Of a DNA stretch of 64,000 nucleotides, positions 23,345-34,272 are shown in pieces. Each line of letters opens with the position of its first letter. The first letter of the stretch is position 1. The stretch covers positions 45,798,909 to 45,862,908 of the forward strand of contig CM042156.1 of the NCBI GenBank assembly GCA_023376005.1. Reading direction: 5' to 3'. The stretch is from Doryteuthis pealeii. Taxonomy: Eukaryota > Mollusca > Cephalopoda > Myopsida > Loliginidae. The position numbers and the translations under genes were made by a program. Under the pieces are notes generated by a model. The model did not search any database. It was not told the DNA's origin and saw only the letters and a list, made by a program, of their open reading frames with translations.

Positions 23345-23640
23345 TGGAGGATGATCACTAATTAGGACTGAGCCTTTTCTACAGGGTGTCCACAAAGTCT
23401 TGAAACAGTTTTAAAATTGAACATTTAATAACTCACATTGTACAAATTATAAAATCTTTTCATAAAAAACATATAAAAGTTCAACTCTAAAAGATTTAAT
23501 ATTAATGTATTTTTAAAAAATTATTTCACTTCAACATGACTGCCATCTTTGTTGATACATTTTCAACCTGTAGCGGGACTTTATGGACACCCTGTAGTAA
23601 TGACCACCTCAGTTGTTTTAAAAATACTTTTTTTTTTACA
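23345..23640 (-). mobile_element. S2 3' fragment split by a MITE
   Basis: The flanks 'gatcactaattaggactgag' and 'tagtaatgaccacctcag', joined across the MITE, match the S2 sequence at 8,250-8,300. Confidence 0.6.
23382..23594. mobile_element. Mariner/Tc1-type MITE, 213 bp, TA target
   Basis: The terminal inverted repeats CAGGGTGTCCACAAAGTC and GACTTTATGGACACCCTG are flanked by TA on each side (23,380-23,381 and 23,595-23,596). The S2 copy at 8.25 kb shows the uninterrupted site with a single TA. It carries no transposase. The end sequence and TA duplication are typical of the IS630-Tc1-mariner group. Confidence 0.85.
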
Positions 23641-24029
23641 TAGTTTGGTTAAAAATAAGCACTATATTTGCCGGTATATACGACGCACGTTAAAAAAACA
23701 AAACTATTCAAATACAGTATTACCTTGACATACGTGTTTAATTCGTTCCGCTCGTAAGTTAATTTTATCGTTAATCGAATCAATTTTCCCCATTGAAATA
23801 AAAGGAAATGCCTTTAATCCGTCCCAGCCTCCTCAACCCAAAAAAAAAAAAAAAAAAAGAAACATCCAATTTTTTTTTGTTACGTCCTTCTAAATAAGAA
23901 AAAATAGCACTGTACCGTACCTAAAATAGAAGTTCTCAACACAAAGCAAAAATCGTAACTCGGAAAACTCGTAAGTTGAGGCACTCGTAAATCAATGTAC
24001 CACGTGCGTTGGTATTATGATTGTATTCT

Positions 24030-24165
24030 TTGTTTAATGGCATATCAACCTTTGTGGGATATTTAATGCCAAAGCCATCATTGTAGAAGAACAGAAGTGG
24101 TACTAATTAACCCATAGATGAAGGAATAGGGGAGGTTCATACCTTTCCCAAGGGTATTAGTTCAA
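24030..24165 (-). mobile_element. S3 SINE, 3' fragment
   Basis: Reverse-complement tail 'taatggcatatcaaccttt' plus 'atacctttcccaagggtatt'. The tRNA-like head is missing. Confidence 0.65.
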
Positions 24166-24166
24166 A

Positions 24167-24425
24167 AGTAAACCCGCCCTATCGGTTGAGGCTGTAGGAT
24201 ACGCCGACTGCACCTCTGCAGAGGATAAATCCCGTTGGCCGTTGATGACCCGTGATACTTAAGGACGGAATTCTGGGGGGCTGAACAGTCCATGACATGC
24301 AACACTCCGCTTTGGCCCTTATTTGGTCTAGACGGGTGGTCGGAGAGACCCCCTTCAATCCATCGGTTGTTCACGTGAAGCCCTAGCACCTCGGCGCATA
24401 CCCCCCCCCGATCGGTGGGGCTAAG
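24167..24425 (+). repeat. S4 dispersed repeat, 5' half
   Basis: It contains 'gactgcacctctgcagagga', 'aacagtccatgacatgcaac' and 'gagacccccttcaatccatc', parallel to 19.3-19.5 kb. Confidence 0.65.
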
Positions 24426-24584
24426 CCTACTGGAATTTGAACTCGCTTACTAATGTCTTAGTTCAAAACGTTTGGTATCATAACGAGGAGGTCGAATACT
24501 AAAGCTAGACAGTTATGAGGACTGTTTCCAAATAGACTTATATATGTCTTATGGATAATTAGTGAGATGGGAGGCTGGTTGGTT

Positions 24585-24905
24585 GGTTGGTTGGTGGGTC
24601 TTTAGTTTTTACGGCATGTCAACCCGTGGGTTATTTTATGCCGAAGACGTTTTTGTTTTATTCATTCTTGATGGGCATTCGATTTTTTTAAACCTCATTT
24701 TTTAATACATTTCTTAAAACTCATGTTTTTTTAATTAATTTAACCCATAGATGGGACCCTAACAGGTACTACCACTCCGAGTCAGAGTGGACCTGAGATT
24801 AATTGCGATGGAGGGGTACTCCACACTCACCAGAGCTCCAGACCTGGAACCTCGCCAACAGATGCAGTTTACCTCGGACACCAAGACCCTCAGGCACCAC
24901 CTTCT
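24585..24905 (-). repeat. S4 dispersed repeat, 3' half
   Basis: Reverse-complement copy with 'ttttacggcatgtcaaccc', 'ggtactaccactccgagtca' and 'gatggaggggtactccacac'. Just upstream, (GGTT)n at 24,570-24,590. Confidence 0.65.
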
Positions 24906-24914
24906 ATCACAATT

Positions 24915-25145
24915 TTTTAAAAGAGGAGTTTAACAGGTTTGAAATCTGAGTTTTCCTTCTCCTAAGCTGGTTGCTTAACCAATCACAAGAGCCCAATCTA
25001 CCCTACTATTAATCCATGGTTGGAGGGAGAATAGTTAGATTTATACATTTCCCAAGATTATTAGTGCTATGTGAAATGCAAACAGCCTCGTCCAGGGTTT
25101 CAACTCATATCGGCGTGTCCATTTTTTACAACGATAAGCATTACA
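24915..25145 (-). mobile_element. S2 SINE-like repeat
   Basis: 'gagtttaacaggtttgaaat', 'agagcccaatctaccctact' and 'atttatacatttcccaagat' match the 8.3, 29.9 and 62.9 kb copies. Confidence 0.65.
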
Positions 25146-25420
25146 CCTCAAACACCTCCTTCTAGCATGTATGATAAAAAAGTGCTGGGGGTTATCATAA
25201 GAGCTATACGGTCACTAGAATCCTATAGGTGCTCGAGCTTTACGTGGCCAGCCGATTAATCCGTGGGGGTCTTCTAGCACATTTATGATAAATACGGTTC
25301 AGGGTTTTTCATAAGAGCCATACGGTCGGGAAAATCCTATAGGTCCTCGGACTTTACATGACCAGCCCATTGACCCGTGGGGGTCTCTCCGACCTCCCGT
25401 TTAGCCCAAGTAAAGGTCAA
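25146..25420 (-). repeat. S4 middle part with internal duplication
   Basis: A unit of about 115 bp containing 'ataagagctatacggtc' and 'gatccta'-like sequence is repeated twice in direct order. It ends with 'ggggtctctccgacc', seen inverted in other S4 copies. Confidence 0.55.
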
Positions 25421-25837
25421 AGAGATGGGAGGTTAGTGAATGGGAATATCGTTTTTAATATTTACATACCGATTTGAATATCAATCAATCAACATTATCA
25501 ATCAAATAAATTGCCCCCTTTCTTCATAAATATGTCGCGGCTTCACGCCATAGTGTCGGCGATGTGACCTTACAACCGAAACATCTTGTATACCCACCAT
25601 TAAGATCAAAGTGGCGCTTATCTATATCTATGACTGGATGTCAATTGACCGTAAAAAATAATTACTAGCCGGGACTTACTATTTGCTTCAGATAGGATCT
25701 GGATTGTTATTATTGTGTTTTTAGTCGGTCGGAAAAAAAAAACTACCCCACAAATGGACCTAGGTGGTCTAGCATCTCTGACTTTCTCAAATAAAAAAAA
25801 TGAAAAGAAAAACCAAAAGAAAAAAGAACCAAGGAGA

Positions 25838-25839
25838 TC

Positions 25840-25878
<39 letters not shown>

Positions 25879-25880
25879 AC
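25838..25880. repeat. (GAAA)n microsatellite
   Basis: Tetranucleotide run inside an A-rich region. The Lys-Glu-Arg peptide here is its translation. Confidence 0.9.
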
Positions 25881-26074
25881 GTTGGGGGTATTTGAATATG
25901 TCAAAATTCTATCCGCCTTACAGCTTAACGTGTGCGTTGTTTTGGGGGTGGAAATGTGCCCTTCTCTACATTAATCATACAACTTGCCCAAGCGTCACTG
26001 ACAATTGTCAACGATAAAAAGCAAATGAAGAAAGAAAAAAAAGCCTTCGAAACGACGTCGGCTTTCCAGACACC

Positions 26075-26118
26075 ATATCTATCTCTATCTCTATCTATCT
26101 ATCTATCTATCTATCTCC

Positions 26119-26200
<82 letters not shown>

Positions 26201-26576
26201 CCTATCTCTATATCATATCTATATATCTCTATCTCTATCTATCTATCTCTCTCTCTTTATCTATCTCTCTCTCTCTCTTTATCTATCTATCTATCTCTCT
26301 TTATCTATCTATCTCTCTATCTATCTAACTATATATCTTTATATCTTTATATCTACCTATCTCTATATCTCTATATCTATCTATCTATCTATTTCATCTA
26401 TCTATCTATCTTTATATCTTTATATCCATCTCTCTCTATCTCTATCTCCCTCTCTTTCTCTATCTCTCTATCTATCTCTACCTATCTATCTATCTCTGTA
26501 TCTTTCTCTCTATGTCTATCTATCTCTATATCTATCTCTGTCTCTGTCTCTATCTATCTATCTATCTATCTCCCCC

Positions 26577-26619
<43 letters not shown>

Positions 26620-26620
26620 G
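26075..26620. repeat. Compound (TCTA)n/(CT)n/(TA)n satellite-like block
   Basis: About 545 bp of irregular TCTA, CT and TA repeats, one of the largest simple-sequence blocks in the window. Confidence 0.93.
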
Positions 26621-26976
26621 AATCTCTTCCCTCTGTTTTTAGAGGCATACTCGGCGACAACGTTTCTTCTATTTTCTTTTTTTTGCGTGTGGATTTACTT
26701 CAATTTTCAAAAAATATTCCATAAATCTTTGTTGTCAAGAGGTGTACAATAAAGCTGCCGTCTTATTTTCGCGGTATTTTCAAATGATTCTCGTTTTTGT
26801 ATTCTCCCACTTCTCTCCACACCCGAGTAAATTAGACACGCGCATGCGTGCACCCGCATACAGACACATAGACGCACACACACATTGACTATATATAACA
26901 ACACGCGCACATACATACATACATACACATACGCGTGCATATATACACGCACGCATATACGCATCTACATGCATAA

Positions 26977-27214
26977 GTAAGTAAAGTCGTCGGGGCGGTC
27001 TAATGTCGGTATCACCCAGACAACGAGGGAGTCTATCTTCTTTTCACTAGTGCTAGACCAAGGAAATTATTTTAATTTTAATTTTAATCTAACCCACACC
27101 ATCAGCTCCTCATTTTACCGCACAGATCCCTGTGCTACTCGTACGTTGAGTTGGCGAGGGCCGGTATCGAACCAGGAAACTTGTAATTCCTAGCCAAACG
27201 CTCTACCGACCGAG
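26977..27214 (-). mobile_element. S1 tRNA-derived SINE with 12-bp TSD
   Basis: On the minus strand it starts at 'gctcggtcggtagagcg' (A box) with 'ggttcgataccggccctcgc' (B box). It ends at 'ccgacgactttactta'. The 12-bp CTACATGCATAA directly flanks it (26,965-26,976 and 27,215-27,226), which supports LINE-mediated target-primed insertion. About 238 bp. Confidence 0.88.
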
Positions 27215-27253
27215 CTACATGCATAAATACACACATACAGACACATACCCACA

Positions 27254-27285
27254 CATGCCAATATATATATATATATATATATATA
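27254..27285. repeat. (TA)n microsatellite
   Basis: Short TA run. Confidence 0.85.
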
Positions 27286-27394
27286 GCATCGGAAGAAGAA
27301 AATAAAAAAGAGAAAAGAGAGAGTAAATTTAGTTTGGTTTGGTTTATTTTACGGCATATCAACCTTGGTGGGTCATTTAATGCCGACTAAGTTT

Positions 27395-27680
27395 TGGATT
27401 CATAGCGATAGTTTGGTAGAAAACAAATGTATATATGTATAGATTTTAATTATTTTTCTATTGCTCATATTTTTTAGTACAATCCCACTTCTTTTAGGAA
27501 ATGTAAAATCCTGGATGGTCTTATTTTCGTGAAAAGTTTTTTTCGAATTACTTACTTGGTAGTATTTGTTTCGCACTAGATCAAAGTCTATACACTCTAG
27601 CAGTATATGTTTCACTGTAAATCTCTCTTGGCATTAAGTGCATATTGGGGATTCTGTGCCTGTAGGTGTGGCTTATGTGG
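27395..27680 (-). pseudogene. Non-LTR retrotransposon C-terminal relic (zinc-knuckle tail)
   Basis: The minus-strand frame reads C-T-stop-C, then QERFTVKHILLECIDFDLVR (27,574-27,642). This is the CxxC...H...C zinc-binding tail that follows the RNase H domain in many Jockey/I-like non-LTR elements. An in-frame TAA lies between the first two cysteines. Next to it, on the opposite strand, is the RNase H part of what looks like the same kind of element (27,690-28,053). The layout fits a 5'-inverted (twin-primed) insertion. The element is not functional. Confidence 0.75.
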
Positions 27681-27689
27681 AGGCGGGTC

Positions 27690-28053
27690 AGCACAACCTG
27701 TTCTCAATGACCCATTACCCACACAATTGCTAAACAGAATATACCAGTTGACCAAAAATAAAGAAATAATCTTTTGTTGGGTCTCAAGCCACCTTGGTAT
27801 ACCTGGAAATGACAAGACAGATTCAGAAGCAAAGAAAGCTATGAAAGATACAATAACAAAAATAAAAAAAACTACCATATATTGATTATCAAACACTTGT
27901 GAAAAGAATTATCATTAAAAAATGGCAAAATCATTGGAATACACTCATTAATAACAAACTACAAAACATTAAACCTACCATTGGAGAATGGAACTTAAAA
28001 TACAACAAAATAGAAGAGGACAAGAAAGAGACAGAAGACAAGAAATCATTGTA
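27690..28053 (+). pseudogene. Non-LTR retrotransposon RNase H domain relic
   Basis: Frame 1 (to 27,885) reads LNDPLPTQLLNRIYQL, then IIFCWVSSHLGIPGNDKTDS. This is the RNase H segment with the 'W..SH.GI.GN...D..AK' signature and its last catalytic Asp. After a frameshift near the A-run at about 27,865, frame 3 continues KRIIIKKWQNHWNTLINNKL and IKPTIGEWNLKY, the usual linker after RNase H. The N-terminal RT and endonuclease parts are absent. It lies head to head with the C-terminal relic at 27,395-27,680. Confidence 0.8.
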
Positions 28054-28249
28054 GTAAATGTGGATATTCCTGAAAAAAAAAAGAAGAAGAAAACTAAGAG
28101 TAGATAAAAAAAAATGGAAAAGAAAAGAAAAGAAAATAAAAGAATTGGAAAATAAAAAACGAAACAAAGAATAAGAACATACAAAAAGAAAAGGCAAGAA
28201 ATCGTTGCAAAGGTTGAAGAATGAGATGAAGAAGAAAATGAAAAATAGA

Positions 28250-28408
28250 TGTACTATTTAATCCATAGCTGGTGAATGAGGAGGGTTCATACCTTTCCCA
28301 AGGGTTTTAGCCTGAAGATGAACATAAAGAGCATGACTGGATTTCGAACTCACTTACCGCGATGTCGCAGTCAAGCACGTCAGCCACTACACTAAGGGAC
28401 TTCATCTG
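28250..28408 (-). mobile_element. S3 tRNA-like SINE
   Basis: On the minus strand, 'gtgtagtggctgacgtgctt' (A-box side), 'gtaagtgagttcgaaatcc' (B box) and 'cttgggaaaggtatgaaccc'. The 3' tail is truncated. Confidence 0.75.
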
Positions 28409-28639
28409 ATACACGGTGAAGCCACTTTATGTCAATTTACTAACGTATATAATTGTGATACGTGTCATGTTGAGGTGCGTATATTACGTGACCGATGCAG
28501 TTCAAGTAGTGGTAGATTCCAGCTGTGATTGGTAGTATCGTGGTAGTTAGTGCGTTGACACGTTGAGCATTGTTTCACCCCATGTGTGATTTGAAAGCAG
28601 CACAGATGTACGTGCAACATAGTCTGATTCAAGAGATTA

Positions 28640-28970
28640 TACTCTAGGAGCTCGAACTTGGCAAAAACAACCGAAAACATTTACTGAACAAAATGTGAAG
28701 GTGCAGTTGATCACAGTAATCATGTGGTTGGAGAAATTTTGCTCAGGTTGAAAAATCTCGACACTCAGGCCTAAAACTGTAGATTTCGAAGTCGTGCTCA
28801 AAGCCATAGAACAAAATCCGGCGAGTAGCGATTGGAGAGTATCAGGTAAGCTTGGTATCTCACAGTCCAGTGTGGTTCGTCACCTTCACGTATTCGGCAA
28901 AAGCATCCGGAGCTGCTGAATTGTACCTCACGTTACTAAAATATTGCAAAACTTCGCCCGAATATTCTCC
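28640..28970 (+). pseudogene. Mariner transposase N-terminal (HTH) relic
   Basis: Broken frames read NLAKTTENI, then after shifts WLEKFCSG and RPKTVDFEVVLKAIEQNP, SDWRVSGKLGISQSSVVRHL, HVFGKSI, stop, VPHVTK. This follows the mariner-family order: a W-F-KF-SG segment, then a helix-turn-helix of the 'ELA..LGVS.STVVRHL...GK...WVPH.L' type (28,779-28,940). The DDD catalytic domain is missing, and S3 sequence begins at about 28,985. No intact ends were found. The element is dead. Confidence 0.72.
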
Positions 28971-28984
28971 ATGGCGTAGTGGAG

Positions 28985-29095
28985 AACGTAGTACGTTCAC
29001 TTTCAAAGTAATTCTTTTGGGAAAGCTATGAACAAAAAATACTCTTGGCATTAAATAACCCATGAAGTTTGATATCCAATTAAAATAAAGAAACC
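28985..29095 (+). mobile_element. S3 SINE, 3' fragment
   Basis: 'ttttgggaaagctatgaac', 'tggcattaaataacccatga' and 'tttgatatccaattaaa' tail. Confidence 0.6.
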
Positions 29096-29329
29096 AAGTT
29101 AATCTGACCCAAAGGCCGTATGTTGCTAAGAGTACCTGCTGTTTCTAAATGGTCACTAATCTAAGTACTGATTTGACCAGTGATTTGACCATAAATCTTA
29201 CACATTTTTTGGCAATCAAATACTGATGCCTTATAAAGAACATTTTATTAATTCTTACTTTTAGATGAAGCATTACCAACCATTATGTCAACTCGATGTG
29301 AGTCTTTCCTACCAATTTTTAACTTTCGA

Positions 29330-29445
29330 TACACCTGGGAAAGGTATGAACTCCCTCGGCCCATTCAGCTAGCACCATAACTATTCTTCAACAAAAATGG
29401 TTTTGGCATTAAATAACCCACGAAAGCTGATAAACAAAAACAAAG
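29330..29445 (+). mobile_element. S3 SINE, 3' fragment
   Basis: 'ctgggaaaggtatgaactcc', 'ttggcattaaataacccacg', 'aaagctgataaaca' tail. Confidence 0.6.
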
Positions 29446-29544
29446 AAATTAAATCAAATACGTTGCTTTTTGAATTTACCCACTAAACCTTTGAAACATT
29501 GGGTTATTTAAAGAAAATACCTAAAAATACACAGGCGTGCGTGC

Positions 29545-29815
29545 CCTGTCGGCTAGGGTTGTAGAATACTCCGACTGTGCCTCTGCAGAGGGGTAAACTC
29601 CCCGCAAATGGAGCCACTTGTTGGCTGTGGGTGTCGACCTGTGATGCTTAAGGACAGGATCCATGTGGTTGAGCAGTTCATGATATGCAACACTCCACTT
29701 TGGACCTTACTTTGGCAAGACGGGTTGTCCCCTCCGATCAATCGGCTGGTCAAGTCAAGCCCAAGCACCTACGTGATTGTCCCAACTCTATTGCCCTTTT
29801 TATCATATATATATA
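29545..29815 (+). repeat. S4 dispersed repeat, 5' half
   Basis: 'gactgtgcctctgcagaggg', 'tgatgcttaaggacaggatc' and 'ctccgatcaatcggctggtc' match 19.3-19.5 kb. Confidence 0.7.
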
Positions 29816-29819
29816 TTTA

Positions 29820-30095
29820 TCGACCCCTCCGCAGGATGTGACACAAGGTCAATTTCTTAAGCGGGGTGTAACAGGTTTGAATTCAGAGTTTTCCTTCTCC
29901 TAGACCGGTTGCCTAACCAAGATTAAAGAGCCCAGTCTGCCCTACTATTTACCCATAGCTGGAGGGAGAGTAGAATTCATACCTTTTCCAAAGGTATTAG
30001 GACTAAGTGAAATGCAATTACCACGTCCAGGATTTGAACTCGGGGCGACGAATCCATTTCCTATGACTTTAACCATTACACCACGCGCTTTCTAC
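29820..30095 (-). mobile_element. S2 tRNA-like SINE
   Basis: On the minus strand: 'gcgtggtgtaatggttaaag' (A-box side), 'ccccgagttcaaatcctgga' (B box), then 'ggaaaaggtatgaattctac', and the end 'gtcacatcctgcgg'. Nearly the same as the 62.8 kb copy. Confidence 0.78.
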
Positions 30096-30124
30096 ATATA
30101 TCATATATTTTTATCATGTATAAG

Positions 30125-30445
30125 CTAGAGGGCGGTGGCTAATGTTCTTAGTGTCCTTGAAATGAGCTTAAACTGCATCTAGTGGTGAAGTTCCAATTCT
30201 GGAACACTGGGTAATATGGAATACCCTTTTATCGCTATTACTCCCTGGTCCACCCTAACCCGGAGTGGTAGTGCCTGTTTAGGTTCCCATCGATGGGTTA
30301 AATAGATAAAAAATTATAAGTATTAAAAATGTGTTTAAAATGAACTTGAAAAAAAAAATGAGTACCAGCAAGAATGAATAAAACAAAATGTCTTCAGTAT
30401 AAAATAATTCACTAAGGGTTGATATGCCGTAAAATCTAATCTCCA
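30125..30445 (+). repeat. S4 dispersed repeat, 3' half
   Basis: 'gcatctagtggtgaagttcc', 'ctaacccggagtggtagtgc' and 'gggttgatatgccgtaaaat' tail. A second diverged copy of the tail follows at about 30,520-30,685 and ends in a CA run (30,686-30,714). Confidence 0.68.
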
Positions 30446-30683
30446 GCCAACCAACCAAAATTCAGCATTAATGTAATCTACTGCAAAATGTAAAATCAAA
30501 TAACTACAAATTCTTGCGATCAGATTGTAACGTGCATCTATGTGTTAAATAGATAAAAAAAGAAATGAGTATTGAAAAATGCGTAAGTTTGAAAAAAATT
30601 GAATACCCAACAAGGATGAATAAAACAGAATGTCTTCAGTATAAAATAACCCAGTAAAGGTTGACATGCTGTAAAATCCAACC

Positions 30684-30719
<36 letters not shown>

Positions 30720-31168
30720 TGCACTCCAACTTTATGTTCTGAATCTAAGTCCCTCGTATATCATTATCATTTTCCCGTTTGGCAAATCTTCACTCTTAAT
30801 TGAATAAAGACAGAAAATGTGTGAAAGTCGAAGCCGCCAAGAAACTCAATGACGTCATTCGATGAAATGACCGAAGCGAAGGAAAACCTTTTTATCCTTT
30901 TTTTTTTCTTTTTTAATCCTTTATTTTTATTCTTTATTTTTTATTCATCAGATTTGTTGAAAGAAAGTGAGAACGACTGTCAATCATTCTCGAATCAAAT
31001 GTCACTTCATGGAGAGGCAAGTGATTGCATTTTGAAATGAGCAAAAAAATTAGTTTAGATTATTACCAGATGTTATTAATTTGTCACTTCTTTGTGTATA
31101 ATTGTCTCTGGTCGTCTTTGCACATGATCAGCTGGGGGTCTGTGCCTGTGTGTAACATATGTGTAGAC

Positions 31169-31289
31169 CAGTGGTTCTCAACAGGGGTCCACATGGAGCC
31201 CCAGGGTCCATGTAACATTACTGAGGGTACACACAAAAAATACCGAATTGGGGGTCCACGGTGATATTTAGTGGTCCATAGAGCAATTC
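31169..31289 (+). mobile_element. hAT-like element fragment
   Basis: It begins with CAGTGGTTCTCAAC, a terminal motif well known from hAT-superfamily MITEs, followed by 'aggggtccacatggagcccc'. No matching inverted end was found, and a different MITE interrupts it at 31,290. Confidence 0.55.
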
Positions 31290-31512
31290 GGACCATATCA
31301 CCTTTAGGCACCCCTTTTTGATCTCGATTAAGAAAGGACATGTTTTTCATTTACACTGTCAATATCCGGTTGTTTGTTAGGGGTTAGGATTAGGGGTTAG
31401 TTTTATAATTTAAAAAAATCTGTTAAAACAACCGGATATCGACGGTGTAAATAAAAAAAATGTCCTTTCTTAATCGAGATAAAAAAAGGGGTGCCTTAAG
31501 GTCATATGGTCC
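31290..31512. mobile_element. Palindromic hAT-like MITE (GGACCATATGACC family), copy 1
   Basis: The arms of about 88 bp start GGACCATATCACCTTTAGGC and end with the reverse complement ...GGTCATATGGTCC. Inside are 'atccggttgttt' and its complement around a loop holding 'ggggttaggattaggggtt'. The 8-bp AGCAATTC flanks both ends exactly (31,282-31,289 and 31,513-31,520). An 8-bp duplication is the hAT hallmark. Non-coding. Sister copies at 36,953 and 44,690. Confidence 0.9.
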
Positions 31513-31584
31513 AGCAATTCTAATTCAGAGCAATTGTTATTGTAACCAAGGACTCAGGTTGCTTACAATACCTCCTGTTGCTTA

Positions 31585-31835
31585 AAGTAAAGTCGACGGG
31601 GCGGCCTAAAGTCGGTATCAGCCAGTCAGCGAGGGAGTCTATCCCCTTTTCAATAGCGCTAGACCAAGGAGATTGTTTTTTAGCATCTGAGGTGGAGCGC
31701 CACACCTACCATCAGCTCCTTACTTTACCGCACAAATCCCTGTGCTACTCATACGCTGAGTTGGCGGGGACCGGTATCGAACTAGGAACCTTGTGGTTTC
31801 TGGCCGAACGCTCTACCGACTGAACTAACCCGACC
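31585..31835 (-). mobile_element. S1 tRNA-derived SINE
   Basis: Minus strand: 'gttagttcagtcggtagagc' then 'tagttcgataccggtccc', body, and end 'ccccgtcgactttacttt'. Close to the copies at 4.2 and 52.3 kb. Confidence 0.8.
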
Positions 31836-31976
31836 AAATAAGTATTAAACAGGGTCATCCCTGCTTAACTTCAGTGATCTAGTGGGAACCGATGCTTTCA
31901 GCGTGACTTAGCCGTAATAATAAGAACACTGAACCATCTAGAGAAGACTTATCAGCTGTGGCCGATAAGGATGGAT

Positions 31977-31978
<2 letters not shown>

Positions 31979-32042
<64 letters not shown>

Positions 32043-32111
32043 GAGAAGAGAGAAAGAGAAGAGAGAGAGAAAGAGAGAGAAAGAGAGAAGAGAAAGAGAG
32101 AGAGAAAGAGA

Positions 32112-32165
<54 letters not shown>

Positions 32166-32204
32166 AAGAGAGAAAGAGAAAGAGAGAGAGAGAGAGAGAG
32201 AGAA
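31979..32204. repeat. (GA)n microsatellite with GAAA interruptions
   Basis: About 225 bp of AG-rich repeat. It produces long Arg-Glu and Ser-Leu open frames on both strands that are not genes. Confidence 0.95.
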
Positions 32205-32539
32205 TGGAAAGAGCAAATGTGTAAGCATGGACAAATTTTAAGGACGAATCAGCATAATGCCACATGGCATATTTTTTTCTGCTGGTCGTGAAGTGTCACG
32301 TGGTGAAGTGGGAGAGAGGAAGAGTGAGAGATGAGAACGTTAGAAGCGTCTGGTACGATGCGTTAACAGAGTGAGGCGTGAATCATCTGCTGCAATATGG
32401 TTTAATATCTATATTTTTTATCAATAATATTTTTATTTGGCGTAAATAAATTTATAAACTTAAATGTCTATTTAGTTGACTTATTAATATAAGCGTATCT
32501 GAAGCTCGCTCGTGCCTTTAATTTTAGTTCTCAACACAA

Positions 32540-32543
<4 letters not shown>

Positions 32544-32570
<27 letters not shown>
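32544..32570. repeat. Poly(A) tract
   Basis: Homopolymer A run of about 27 nt. The flanks ('ctcgtaacttggaaatctcg') resemble sequence near 23,950, another dispersed repeat. Confidence 0.8.
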
Positions 32571-32573
<3 letters not shown>

Positions 32574-32804
32574 CGTAACTTGGAAATCTCGTAAGTTTGG
32601 GGCATTCGTAAGTAAAGGTACCACTGTATTTGCATGTGATTGCAGACATTAACCAACAGCCAGCAATAAAAACCTTTTTTTTTTTTAGAGGAAGTTCATT
32701 CCATCGTATTATAACGTCAAGACAAAATATCGAAGTAATATACCATAACGTCAAAAGACAAAATATCGAAGTACTAAAATCCATAAATAAAACTAACACT
32801 ATAT

Positions 32805-32935
32805 AAAATGATAAAAACTATATATATAAAACTATATATATTATTGAATTATAAAACTAACAATATATAAAAACAATATATAAAACTAACAATATATAAA
32901 AACAATATATAAAACTAACAATATATAAAATTGAC
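32805..32935. repeat. Short AT-rich tandem repeat
   Basis: Units like 'acaatatataaaactaac' repeat several times. Confidence 0.75.
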
Positions 32936-33054
32936 AAAATATCGAAATACTAAAATCTCATCTCGGTGAAAGCAATTACACCTTTGCAGGTTTGAAAAAA
33001 AAAAAAAAAGATGGAAAAAAAAAAAATGTATAAGATTTTTTTTTCTATTTGTCC

Positions 33055-33055
<1 letters not shown>

Positions 33056-33092
<37 letters not shown>
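33056..33092. repeat. (TA)n microsatellite
   Basis: TA run next to homopolymer A/T tracts. Confidence 0.9.
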
Positions 33093-33102
<10 letters not shown>

Positions 33103-33347
33103 CATTAGTCCCTTTGATGCATTTTTATAAGTACATTGAATCGGAATCTCTTTGTCATAATGCATCCCAACAAAAAAAAAAATAATATGAAACCATTAAA
33201 CAAAAAAAGGAAAAGAAAAACTTCTCTCCCCTCCCAAAATAAAACAACTAAATCCATTTTTTTTTTTTCGAAAGGCCATCAGATTTTTTTTTACATTTAT
33301 GCAAAAGCTGTTAGTGATATTGACTGGAAAATGTTTTTAAAAAATCG

Positions 33348-33350
<3 letters not shown>

Positions 33351-33417
<67 letters not shown>

Positions 33418-33475
33418 ACATACTCACACACACATACACATACATACACACACACACACTCACACACCCACACTA
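33351..33475. repeat. (GA)n-(CA)n microsatellite
   Basis: GA run at 33,357-33,414 followed by CA/TACA repeats. Confidence 0.92.
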
Positions 33476-33835
33476 TTTTGCGAATTTCTACATATAAAAG
33501 ATAGATTTTGTACGAGCTCCTCCTATATATCTTTGTTTTACTATAACGTTTTGCCGAAAGTGGGGTGCGTGGTGTAATGGTTATTTGCATTATCGAATTT
33601 ACATTAACTTGCAAACAGATCTATTTGACCCATAGATTAATTGATTAAAGTGTGGTAACAGCTATCATCAATCTAGCTGAAAATACTTGACATATCCAAT
33701 TAAGCAAGAGAAGGAAGAAAGAAAAAAGAAGCTCTCTATGATAATAAGCAGCTAAAATCTCGACAGATATGAATCTGTATCTGTATCTGAAATAGCCGTA
33801 CCATCTGAACTCTGCCCAGACTCCATTTTGGCCTA

Positions 33836-34107
33836 GGTAATTTTCAACTTTAGTTGTCAAAATTTCTAGCATAAAATTGTGCGTGCGCATTATCTGAAAT
33901 GAACTTAATTGTTATTAAGAACACATTTTATGATATTTTTGTGTTAAAGCATGCAGTTGTATTGTTTTCGAAAAAATTTCTAAGATTTGTTTATTTCGCA
34001 CGGAGACTTTCAAACTAGCTACCGGCTTGTTTCAAAGTGAAAGTCAAGGGGGTTACTTTAATTGCCTTATTTGCTAGGAATTTTAACAACCAAAGGTGAA
34101 AATTACC
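33836..34107. mobile_element. MITE of about 272 bp with GGTAAT ends (copy 2)
   Basis: It has the same family as 2,587-2,860, inserted in the opposite orientation. The ends are GGTAATTTTCAAC and GTGAAAATTACC. The 7-bp TTGGCCT flanks it (33,828-33,834 and 34,108-34,114). Two copies with different flanks confirm the element limits. Confidence 0.82.
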
Positions 34108-34272
34108 TTGGCCTGTCCATTTATTCATCTAAGTTTTCGTACATCCTGGCACATGAATCAACCTACGCGTCGTGTTTATTGAGTTCCGAAGGACGTGAGT
34201 TCCTTCTAAGCAGGCAATATAGTTTGTTTTTTGCTCAGAACCGAAGCTACAACATCAGTTAAAATTTTACGA

